A DNA stretch of 7,380 nt from Chloroflexota bacterium. Its GTDB lineage: Bacteria > Chloroflexota > Dormibacteria > Aeolococcales > Aeolococcaceae. Both the position numbers and the translations under genes were made by a program. Location of the stretch: positions 1-7,380 of the forward strand of contig JAQBPI010000132.1 in NCBI GenBank assembly GCA_028287605.1. The letters run 5' to 3'. The notes under the pieces were generated by a model. It did no database searches and was not told the origin of the DNA. It saw only the letters and a program-made list of their open reading frames with translations. Positions within the stretch are counted from its first letter, which is position 1, and every line of letters begins with the position of its first letter. Shown here piece by piece: positions 1-7,285 of the stretch.

Positions 1-1318
1 CGCCGAGCGTCCCCCGGAGCCGGCGCTGCCGCCGGGCACGCCACTGGTGCTGGTGGCCGACAGCCGTGCCGCCCTGGCCCCGCTCGCCGCCCGGCTCTGC
101 GGCGACCCCTCGCGGCGGCTGACCGTCGCCGGGGTCACCGGCACCGACGGCAAGACCACCACCGTGACCATGCTCCACGCCGCCTGGCGCGGGGCCGGGA
201 TCGGCGCCGCGGCGCTCAGCACCCTCGACTTCCGCACCCTCGACCGCGTCGAGCCCAACACCTCGCGCCAGACCACCCTCGAGTCGGCCGACCTCCACCC
301 CCGGTTCGGCGAGTTGCTCGCCGCCGGCTGCACCCACGTCGCCCTGGAGACCTCCAGCCACGCGCTCGAGCTGAACCGGGTCGACGAGGTCGACTTCGAC
401 GCCGCCGTCTACACCCGCATCACCAGCGAGCACCTCGACTTCCACGGCAGCCGCGAGGCCTACCTCGAGGCCAAGGCGCGGCTCGCCGCGGGGGTGGCGG
501 CACGGGCGGGAGGCCTCCTCGTCCTCGACCGCGACGACGGCTTCGGCTTCCCCCGGCTGGATGCCGTCGCCGCCGCCCGGCGGCTCACCTACAGCGCCGC
601 GGGCGATCCCGGCGCCGACCTCCGTGCCACCCGGGTCGACGCCGGGCCGGAGGGGGTGCGGCTGGCCGCGGAGACCCCCTGGGGCGACGTCGAGGTGCAG
701 CTGCGGCTGGCGGGGCGGTTCAACGCCGCCAACGCGCTCGCCGCTCTCGCCGCCGCGTGCGCCACCGGCGCCCGCCTCGACGACGCCGCGGCCGGACTGG
801 AGCGGCTCGAGCGAGTCGGCGGCCGGATGGAGCGGGTCGACCTCGGGCAGCCCTTCGGGGTGGTGATCGACTACGCCCACACCGCCGAGGCGCTGCGCAC
901 CGTGCTCGGCGAGCTCCGGGCCGCGACCCGGGGGCGGCTCTGGGCGGTCTTCGGGTCGGCGGGCGAGCGCGACGCCGAGAAGCGGCCCGCGATGGGCGAG
1001 GTCGCGGGCCGGCTCGCCGACGCGGTCGTGCTCACCGACGAGGACCCGCGCGGCGAGGACCGCCACCAGATCCTCGAGGAGATCGCCGCCGGGGCGAGGG
1101 CCGCGGGGATGCGCCGCGGCGACACCCTCGTCGTCGTCCCCGACCGGGCCGGCGCCGTCGCCCACGCCGTGGAGCACGCCCGCCCGGGCGACACCGTGCT
1201 GCTCGCCGGCAAGGGGCACGAGAGCTGCATCCTCACCGCCGAGGGCAGCGTTCCGTGGGACGAGCGCGCCGTCGCCGAGGAGGCGGTGCGCCGCTGGCTC
1301 GTCCGCCACCGGGACTGA
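1..1318 (+). CDS. murE: MurE-type UDP-N-acetylmuramyl-tripeptide synthetase, 5' end cut by the window
   Basis: This cytoplasmic Mur ligase uses ATP to add the third, usually diamino, amino acid to UDP-MurNAc-L-Ala-D-Glu in peptidoglycan synthesis. The frame is open to the left edge and about 439 codons are visible against a usual 480-500, so part of the N-terminal UDP-binding domain is missing. The GTG at 47 is internal, not a true start. Visible motifs are: the P-loop G-T-D-G-K-T-T-T (140-163); the substrate-binding T-S-S-H stretch; E-H-L-D-F-H-G followed by YLEAK, whose lysine (473-475) matches the carbamylated lysine of the family; V-D-Y-A-H-T; G-E-R-D with K-R-P; E-D-P-R (1040-1051); and G-K-G-H-E (1208-1222). 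The order and spacing are those of MurE rather than MurC, MurD or MurF. Two positions differ from the textbook: Asp replaces Asn in the P-loop, and E-D-P-R replaces D-N-P-R, so the added amino acid cannot be assigned. No murF follows, so the gene is not in a standard cell-wall cluster on this side. Confidence 0.93.
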   Translation, partial: AERPPEPALPPGTPLVLVADSRAALAPLAARLCGDPSRRLTVAGVTGTDGKTTTVTMLHAAWRGAGIGAAALSTLDFRTLDRVEPNTSRQTTLESADLHPRFGELLAAGCTHVALETSSHALELNRVDEVDFDAAVYTRITSEHLDFHGSREAYLEAKARLAAGVAARAGGLLVLDRDDGFGFPRLDAVAAARRLTYSAAGDPGADLRATRVDAGPEGVRLAAETPWGDVEVQLRLAGRFNAANALAALAAACATGARLDDAAAGLERLERVGGRMERVDLGQPFGVVIDYAHTAEALRTVLGELRAATRGRLWAVFGSAGERDAEKRPAMGEVAGRLADAVVLTDEDPRGEDRHQILEEIAAGARAAGMRRGDTLVVVPDRAGAVAHAVEHARPGDTVLLAGKGHESCILTAEGSVPWDERAVAEEAVRRWLVRHRD

Positions 1319-1480
1319 ACCGGGCTCACCCGCCGGCGGCGGACAGCCTCGGCGCCGTCGTATGGCTCAGCCGCAGCGCCTGCTCGAGGCTGGGCTCGGT
1401 GCGGCGCTGGCTCGACCGTCACCACGGCCGACCCCGGCGCGACCGCCCACCGCGTCCTCACATCGGTTCACCGGTCTTTA

Positions 1481-1500
1481 CGGGGATCGACGGGGCCCCG
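1481..1500. repeat. GC palindrome and inverted repeat upstream of the c-di-GMP enzyme gene
   Basis: The 237-base gap after murE (1319-1555) contains no convincing gene, tRNA or strong sigma-70 promoter that I can see. Its clearest structure is CGGGGCCCCG (1491-1500), a perfect ten-base palindrome. It is preceded by another CGGGG (1481-1485) that could pair with CCCCG (1496-1500) around a ten-base loop. It lies about 55 bases before the next start codon and could be an operator or a leader hairpin. In DNA this GC-rich such palindromes also arise by chance. A weak -10-like TACACT sits at 1505-1510, but no good -35 is found at the right distance. Confidence 0.3.
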
Positions 1501-1544
1501 TTCATACACTCGGCACGGATGCCGGCAACCCCGGCCCTGAGCTG

Positions 1545-1549
1545 AGGAG
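1545..1549 (+). promoter_or_regulatory. Ribosome binding site deciding a TTG start
   Basis: AGGAG lies six bases before TTG at 1556 and twelve before the in-frame ATG at 1562. The spacing favours the TTG; initiation at the ATG would shorten the protein by only two residues. Confidence 0.65.
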
Positions 1550-1555
1550 TTCACG

Positions 1556-4381
1556 TTGCCGATGCCGGAGACCGCCGCCGTCCTCGTGAGCCTGGGGGCC
1601 GCCGCGAGCGAGCACCCGCCCACCCCGGCCCAGCTCTCCGAGGGTCGGCTGCGGCCACGGCTGCTGGCCCGGCTGCTGGACCGACGGCCGCGCACCGGCC
1701 TCCCCTGGGTGACCACGGGGCTCACCGCCGGCTTCGCCATCGCCTTCCTGCTCGCCGGGAACCCCACCTGGCCGATCGCCGCCGCCAACCTCACCTACCT
1801 GATCGCCATCGGCCTGCCCAGCGTGGCCCTCTGGCTGCTGCGCCGCGACGCCCCCGAGCGGGAGCGCCGCCACCGGGCGCCGCGGGGGACCATCGTCGCG
1901 GGTGTGGCGGCGAGCGCCGTCTGCGGCGCCGCGGCGGTGCTCGGGTTCCGGCTGTTCGGCCTGCCCACCCTCCTCGTCAGCGCCGGCTTCGCCTATTCGA
2001 GCTCGCTGCCCTACGCCTGGCGGCGCTGGCGCGACCGTCCCGCGGTGGGACGGGCGGGCCGCGCCCTGCACATGAAGCTCACCGGCGCGATGCTCGCGGT
2101 GCTCGCCCTCGACGGCACCGGCTACCTGCTCGCCATGGAGAACCTGCGCCACGGGAACAGCGCCCTGGTCGCCGTCGGCGAGGACATCTTCGTCTGCGTC
2201 GCCCTTCTGACCATCACCGTCGGCCTGGTGCTCCCGGGGATGATCGGCCGCGCGGTCGGCCAGGTGGCGCGCGGGGCCGACCGCCTCGCAACCGGCACGC
2301 TGGTGGACTTCACCCTGGCGATGGAGGCGCTCGCCCAGGGCGAGCTGGGCCGCGCCCGCGCCACCCTCGACGTCGAGCCGGTGGTGGTGCGCGGCCGCGA
2401 CGAGATCGGCGCCCTCGCGACCAGCTTCAACACCATGCTCGGCGAGCTGTCCCGGGCCACCGTGGCCCTCGACTCCGCCCGCGACCAGCTCCAGCGCCAG
2501 CGCGACCACCTGGAGCAGCTCGCCTTCCACGACCCGCTCACCAACCTTCCCAACCGCTCGCTCTTCGGCGACCGGGCCCGCAACGCGGTGCACCGGCTGA
2601 GCGGACAGGAGAGCCAGGTGGCGGTCCTGCTCCTCGACCTCGACAACTTCAAGACGGTGAACGACAGCCTCGGCCACGCCGCCGGGGACCGGCTGCTGAT
2701 CGAGGTGGCCGAGCGGCTGCGCACCGTGGTGCGCCCGGGCGACACCACCGCCCGCCTCGGCGGCGACGAGTTCGCGATGCTCCTCGTGGACCTGTCCGGC
2801 CGCGACGACGCCCTGCTGGCCGCCGAGCGCATCCTCGACACCTTCCGCCGCCCCTTCCGCATCCAGGAGCGCGAGATCGTGGTGCGCGCCAGCATCGGCG
2901 TCGCCATCGCCGGCGAGGACGGGATCGGCGCCGAGGAGCTGCTCCGCAACGCCGACGTCGCCATGTACGCCGCCAAGGAGCAGGGGAAGTCCCGCTGCAC
3001 GGTGTTCTCGGGCAGCCTCCACTCGGCCGCGCTGGAGCGGCTGGCGCTCGAGCAGGACCTGCGCACCGCGATCGCCCGGGACCAGTTCCAGCTCGTCTAC
3101 CAGCCCCAGCTCGATCTCGCCACCCGGCGGATCGTCGGCGCCGAGGCGCTGATCCGCTGGGACCACCCCACCCGCGGGCTGGTGATGCCCCACGAGTTCA
3201 TCCCCCTCGCCGAGGAGATCGGGCTGATCGTCGACGTCGACGACTGGGCGGTGCGCACGGTGTGCCGCCAGCTGGCCAGCTGGAGCGCCGCCGGGCTGCC
3301 GCCGCTGCGGGTGGCCGTCAACCTCTCCGGCCGCGAGTTCGACGATCCCGGCCTCGCCGACCGCATCGAGGGCACGCTGAACGAGTGCGGGGTGCCGGCG
3401 TCGGCGCTGGAGATCGAGCTCACCGAGAGCGTGGCGGTGCGCCAGCCGCAGGAGGCGCTGGTCGCGCTGGAGCAGCTGCGCGCCCTCGGCGTCCAGGTCG
3501 CCATCGACGACTTCGGCACCGGCTACTCGGTGCTCAGCAGCCTGCAGCGGTTCCCCGTCGACCGTCTCAAGATCGACCGCTCCTTCGTCGAGCGCATCGG
3601 GCCCGACGGGGGCGACGCGCCGATCGTGGCGGCGATGATCACCATGGGGCACGCCCTCGGGCTGGAGGTCGTCGCCGAGGGGGTGGAGACCGCCGAGCAG
3701 CTCGGCTACCTGGAGGAGCACGGCTGCGACCTGGTGCAGGGCTACCTGCTCAGCCATCCGCTGACGGCGTCGGAGCTCGCGCAGCTGGTCTGGCACCCGC
3801 CCGCTCCGGCGGCGCCGTCGCCGACCCGCCAGGCCAGCCGCCAGGCGATCGAGGCGGTCTCCGAGCTGGTCAGCTCCGAGCCCGCGGTCGAGCCGCTCTG
3901 CCGCGCCCTGCTCGCCGAGCTGGAGCGCCTGACCGGGCTGGAGTCGACCTACTTCGCGGAGGCGATGCCCCAGGAGCGTGCGCTGCGCGTCCGCCACGCC
4001 CACAACGGCGGCGGGCTGCGCATCGTCGAGGGGCTGGTCATCCCCGCGTCCGACCCCCTGGTCCGGCGCCCGCAGCCGCGCGACAGCGCCCCCTCCGAGC
4101 CCCGGGAGGGGCTGGCCGCGGCGATGGGGGTGCGGGTGGCGCTGAGCGTGCCGGTCATGGGCGCCCACGACCGGGTGCTGGGCAGCCTCTGCGCCGCCAG
4201 CCAGCGCCGCCTCGAGCCCAGCCCCAACGTGCTGGTGGCGATGCGGCTCTTCGCCCGCCTGATGGGGGCCCGGATGTCGCAGCTGCCCGCGCCCGCGATC
4301 GTGGAGAGGATCGCCCTCGTCACCACGCCACCGCCGGCGCAGAGCGACACCGTGACACGTTCGAGGTCATCCGCAGCCTGA
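1556..4381 (+). CDS. Membrane-bound GGDEF-EAL cyclic-di-GMP enzyme with C-terminal GAF-like domain
   Basis: This 941-residue protein combines a diguanylate cyclase, which makes c-di-GMP from GTP, with an EAL phosphodiesterase, which cleaves it. Six hydrophobic segments lie near residues 51-68, 73-95, 112-131, 133-154, 175-193 and 203-226. Arg-rich loops place both termini in the cytoplasm. A HAMP-like linker with the DEIG motif (282-285) and a short coiled stretch follow. The GGDEF domain starts at AFHDPLTNLPNR (323-334), has an intact GGDEF motif (402-406) and a preceding RxxD (393-396), the usual product-inhibition site. The EAL domain has EAL (530-532), N589, E621, DDFGTG (651-656), K672, EGVE (708-711) and Q728, so every usual catalytic and metal-binding residue is present. 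Residues about 763-928 resemble a divergent GAF domain, an unusual place for a sensory domain. The TTG start is chosen for its Shine-Dalgarno spacing. Both activities are predicted; which one dominates in the cell cannot be read from the sequence. Confidence 0.95.
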   Translation: MPMPETAAVLVSLGAAASEHPPTPAQLSEGRLRPRLLARLLDRRPRTGLPWVTTGLTAGFAIAFLLAGNPTWPIAAANLTYLIAIGLPSVALWLLRRDAPERERRHRAPRGTIVAGVAASAVCGAAAVLGFRLFGLPTLLVSAGFAYSSSLPYAWRRWRDRPAVGRAGRALHMKLTGAMLAVLALDGTGYLLAMENLRHGNSALVAVGEDIFVCVALLTITVGLVLPGMIGRAVGQVARGADRLATGTLVDFTLAMEALAQGELGRARATLDVEPVVVRGRDEIGALATSFNTMLGELSRATVALDSARDQLQRQRDHLEQLAFHDPLTNLPNRSLFGDRARNAVHRLSGQESQVAVLLLDLDNFKTVNDSLGHAAGDRLLIEVAERLRTVVRPGDTTARLGGDEFAMLLVDLSGRDDALLAAERILDTFRRPFRIQEREIVVRASIGVAIAGEDGIGAEELLRNADVAMYAAKEQGKSRCTVFSGSLHSAALERLALEQDLRTAIARDQFQLVYQPQLDLATRRIVGAEALIRWDHPTRGLVMPHEFIPLAEEIGLIVDVDDWAVRTVCRQLASWSAAGLPPLRVAVNLSGREFDDPGLADRIEGTLNECGVPASALEIELTESVAVRQPQEALVALEQLRALGVQVAIDDFGTGYSVLSSLQRFPVDRLKIDRSFVERIGPDGGDAPIVAAMITMGHALGLEVVAEGVETAEQLGYLEEHGCDLVQGYLLSHPLTASELAQLVWHPPAPAAPSPTRQASRQAIEAVSELVSSEPAVEPLCRALLAELERLTGLESTYFAEAMPQERALRVRHAHNGGGLRIVEGLVIPASDPLVRRPQPRDSAPSEPREGLAAAMGVRVALSVPVMGAHDRVLGSLCAASQRRLEPSPNVLVAMRLFARLMGARMSQLPAPAIVERIALVTTPPPAQSDTVTRSRSSAA

Positions 4382-4393
4382 GCCGGGGCGACC

Positions 4394-4867
4394 ATGTCCG
4401 GGATGATGGACGAGCGCCGCGGCGTCGACAGCATGGTCCGCTGGCTGCGAATCCGTGAGCGCAGCGGGCTCCCCGCCCCCACCAGCTACGCGGAGCTGGT
4501 GGACGCCATCGGGCACAGCGCCCTGCTCCGCCGCCTGCTCTCCGGCAAGACGCCGCTGCGCGTCCCCCCGCCGCGCTCCTACGGCCAGCCCTGGTACGGC
4601 CTGGTCGAGAACGGCGAGGCGGACGGGTGCGAGCTGCGCACCCTCAAGGACCGCCCCGGCGCCACCCCCAGGGTCACCGTGAACGAGTGGGCCTGGAACC
4701 TCGTCGAGGAGCGCCCCGACGGACGCCTGGTGATCCGCTACAGCCGCGAGGCGTCGCTCTACGTCGCCGAGCGCGAGGGCGGCGAGCCGGAGCGGTGGCG
4801 GCTGGTGCGCCACGACCTCTGGGCGGACCGCAGCCGGCGGGCCGCGACGGCCGCGGCGCCCCGGTAG
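4394..4867 (+). CDS. Unknown 157-residue protein, probably co-transcribed with the c-di-GMP enzyme
   Basis: I do not recognise this family. The gene starts 12 bases after the stop of the GGDEF-EAL gene on the same strand, so the two are probably translated from one mRNA. The Shine-Dalgarno is weak (GGGG at 4385-4388), and in-frame ATGs at 4403, 4406 and 4433 are alternatives. The protein is charged, with no signal peptide and no membrane segment, so it is probably cytoplasmic. The N-terminal third is Arg-rich and looks helical (about residues 13-51). The middle is Pro- and aromatic-rich (P58-P60, W67, Y68). The last part looks like alternating beta strands (residues about 92-142) with W99, W101, G110-R111, L122-Y123 and W135. 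An Arg/Ala-rich tail ends it. A part in c-di-GMP signalling is suggested only by position. The C-terminal pattern faintly resembles the 98-residue protein encoded at 6979-7275. Codon use matches the neighbours. Confidence 0.8.
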   Translation: MSGMMDERRGVDSMVRWLRIRERSGLPAPTSYAELVDAIGHSALLRRLLSGKTPLRVPPPRSYGQPWYGLVENGEADGCELRTLKDRPGATPRVTVNEWAWNLVEERPDGRLVIRYSREASLYVAEREGGEPERWRLVRHDLWADRSRRAATAAAPR

Positions 4868-4900
4868 GGTCGGAGCGACCCGGGAACCCTCGGGACCCCG
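4867..4900. terminator. Possible bidirectional stem-loop between convergent genes
   Basis: Only 34 bases separate the stops of the unknown gene (+) and the receiver gene (-). GGGTC (4867-4871) pairs with GACCC (4877-4881) around a five-base loop, and CCGGG (4880-4884) can alternatively pair with CCCGG (4897-4901). There is no U-tract on either strand, so classical intrinsic termination is doubtful. Confidence 0.25.
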
Positions 4901-4901
4901 G

Positions 4902-5291
4902 TCAGGCGGCCCACGACGAGGGACCGCGCAGGTGCTCGTCGATGCGGGCCATCAGCTCGCGCAGGTCGTACGGCTTGGTGAGATAGGCGTCGGCGCCGAG
5001 CCACAGGCCACGGGCGACGTCGGCGGGGTCGGCATGGCCGCTGAGCATGAGGATGGGGGTCCGGATGCCGGCGCCGCGCACCCGCGCGCAGACCTCGAGC
5101 CCGCTCATGTCGGGCAGGCTCACGTCGAGGAGGATGAGGTCGGGGCGCCGCGCGGTCACCAGGGCGATGGCGTCGGCGCCGCACGCCGTCTCGATGACCG
5201 CATGGCCGCGCGCGCCGCAGACGATGCTGAGCACCGCCCTGCTGGGACGGTCGTCGTCGACGATGAGGACGGTCTTGTCGGACCTGGTCAC
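4902..5291 (-). CDS. Stand-alone response-regulator receiver (CheY-like)
   Basis: This 129-residue protein is a single REC domain that would accept a phosphoryl group from a histidine kinase and act through protein contacts. It has no output domain. Visible features are V-L-I-V-D-D-D with acidic residues D12 and D13, phosphoacceptor D56 in L-L-D-V-S-L-P-D-M-S-G, the conserved hydroxyl residue S84 in M-L-S-G, and K106 in T-K-P-Y. All five conserved positions are present, so it should be phosphorylatable. I chose the GTG at 5291 because GGAGG lies five bases upstream and it leaves the short N-terminus typical of these proteins; in-frame ATGs at 5309 and 5321 would add 6 or 10 residues but lack good ribosome sites. 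No kinase is encoded nearby, so the partner is unknown. It faces the c-di-GMP operon tail-to-tail and lies downstream of asnS on the same strand. Confidence 0.92.
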   Translation of the reverse strand: MTRSDKTVLIVDDDRPSRAVLSIVCGARGHAVIETACGADAIALVTARRPDLILLDVSLPDMSGLEVCARVRGAGIRTPILMLSGHADPADVARGLWLGADAYLTKPYDLRELMARIDEHLRGPSSWAA

Positions 5292-5296
5292 CTGCA

Positions 5297-5301
5297 CCTC
5301 C
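5297..5301 (-). promoter_or_regulatory. Ribosome binding site deciding the receiver start
   Basis: On the minus strand GGAGG stands five bases before GTG at 5291. This is the strongest Shine-Dalgarno near any candidate start of this gene, and it lies inside the extended reading frame that the upstream ATGs would give. Confidence 0.65.
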
Positions 5302-5356
5302 GGTTGCATCCCGGCCGCCATCGCGCGGCCACATCCGTCATCCAGCGATCATGACC

Positions 5357-5389
5357 GCGCGGAAAGGGCCGCGCCGTCAAGTTTCCGCG
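5357..5389 (-). other. Mutually exclusive stem-loops upstream of the receiver gene
   Basis: GCGCGG (5357-5362) can pair with CCGCGC (5369-5374) around a six-base loop. Alternatively CGCGGAAA (5358-5365) can pair with TTTCCGCG (5382-5389) around a sixteen-base loop. The two pairings share bases and cannot coexist. On the minus strand a -35-like TTGACG lies at 5380-5375, but no -10 stands at normal distance; CATGAT is 20 bases on. This could be a structured leader, an operator or chance complementarity in GC-rich DNA. Confidence 0.3.
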
Positions 5390-5398
5390 GAGACCTGC

Positions 5399-5430
5399 GA
5401 CGGTCCGGTCAAGAGATGTGTCGGACCGTC
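5399..5430 (-). terminator. Perfect nine-base inverted repeat downstream of asnS
   Basis: GACGGTCCG (5399-5407) and CGGACCGTC (5422-5430) are exact reverse complements around a 14-base, relatively A/T-rich loop. The hairpin begins about 35 bases after the asnS stop and is the strongest stem in the spacer. No U-tract follows on the minus strand, so it may be a U-less terminator, an mRNA 3'-end stabiliser or a dyad operator for the receiver gene. Confidence 0.4.
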
Positions 5431-5445
5431 ACCGCACCGTCTCGG

Positions 5446-5464
5446 CCGGCGGCGTGGACGCCGG
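5446..5464 (-). other. Six-base-pair hairpin abutting the asnS stop
   Basis: CCGGCG (5446-5451) pairs with CGCCGG (5459-5464) around a seven-base loop directly after the asnS stop codon. Together with the stem at 5399-5430 it makes tandem hairpins at the 3' end of the asnS message, consistent with a transcript end. No U-tract is present. Confidence 0.3.
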
Positions 5465-6880
<1,416 letters not shown>

Positions 6881-6909
6881 CTCGGGCCGGCAGTATGCGC
6901 GCCCGGCTC

Positions 6910-6938
6910 TGGTCACCGCCGGGGCGTGGCTGTAGGAT
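6910..6938 (+). promoter_or_regulatory. Candidate sigma-70-type promoter for the 98-residue protein gene
   Basis: TGGTCA (6910-6915) and TAGGAT (6933-6938) each match four of six consensus bases and are separated by exactly 17 bases. Transcription would begin near 6945, giving a leader of roughly 34 bases before ATG 6979. The element sits in the 98-base space between divergent start codons. No equally good pair is seen for asnS on the other strand; CATACT (minus strand, 6897-6892) is a possible -10 that would make the asnS leader very short. Confidence 0.45.
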
Positions 6939-6978
6939 CGGACGAGCGCCCGGTCACGTGTTCACGAGGGTCCGTTCG

Positions 6979-7275
6979 ATGGCCGCCTGGGACAAGCGTG
7001 TGCGCCGCCTCACGCTGAACGGCGTCGAGCAGAACATGAAGCTCGGGGCCCGCTACTTCCGCTTCGAGGTGCTCGAGGCCGCCGGTGACCCCAACCCGCT
7101 CCGGCTGGGCAGCGCGGTGCGGGTGCTCGAGGAGGTGGGCTCCCACGGGCGCTGCGTGATCGTGCTTCCGGACGAGCGCCGCGTCGCCCTCTACGCGGTC
7201 CACCCCGAGGAGGGCGCCAGCGAGGTGGTCTGGTACGAGCGCACCGAGCTGCTCGGGGGCGCCGCCGGGCGCTGA
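6979..7275 (+). CDS. Unknown 98-residue protein between asnS and rsmG
   Basis: I do not recognise this family. The ATG at 6979 is chosen because GAGGG (6966-6970) stands eight bases upstream; a GTG at 6958 and a more distant open frame would lengthen it without support. The protein is charged and soluble-looking, with no signal peptide or membrane helix. It begins with a basic segment (K6-R10), then alternates short probable beta strands: R25-L32, A46-E51, R58-L63, R69-V74 and E82-R88. This would suit a small beta-rich, possibly barrel-like, domain. G57-R58, V60-I61, L71-Y72, E77 and G79 recur with similar spacing in the C-terminal part of the protein encoded at 4394-4867. The gene is divergent from asnS and converges on rsmG with a ten-base gap, so it is probably monocistronic. 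No function can be assigned from the sequence. Confidence 0.8.
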   Translation: MAAWDKRVRRLTLNGVEQNMKLGARYFRFEVLEAAGDPNPLRLGSAVRVLEEVGSHGRCVIVLPDERRVALYAVHPEEGASEVVWYERTELLGGAAGR

Positions 7276-7285
7276 CCCGGCGCCC

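Noticed and set aside
47..1318. GTG at 47 as the true start of murE
   Set aside because: The frame continues open to the window edge with plausible MurE N-terminal-domain residues, and starting at 47 would remove much of that domain. The gene is simply cut by the window.
1461..1500. Segment with GGTTCACC resembling a tRNA T-arm or a riboswitch element
   Set aside because: No acceptor, D or anticodon arms can be drawn around it, and the conserved core of a c-di-GMP riboswitch is absent.
757..1545. Arg/Pro-rich frame overlapping the end of murE and the following gap
   Set aside because: It is almost entirely Arg, Gly, Ala and Pro, out of frame with murE, with no ribosome site or domain.
1362..1589. 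Possible 75-residue small protein in the gap after murE
   Set aside because: It overlaps the start of the c-di-GMP gene, is Pro/Arg/Ser-rich and has no convincing Shine-Dalgarno.
1502..4168. Long open frame (888 codons) on the minus strand opposite the c-di-GMP gene
   Set aside because: Its translation is a low-complexity run rich in His, Gly, Arg, Glu and Val with no domain. It is the expected antisense shadow of a gene with G/C at third positions, whereas the plus strand carries clear GGDEF and EAL motifs.
3262..4458. 398-codon plus-strand frame inside the EAL/GAF region
   Set aside because: Arg/Ala/Gly-rich frame-shifted shadow of the EAL domain; no sign of a real overlapping gene.
6881..6916. 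GTG at 6916 as the asnS start
   Set aside because: It adds 12 residues absent from the family, while the ATG at 6880 aligns exactly with the E. coli N-terminus.
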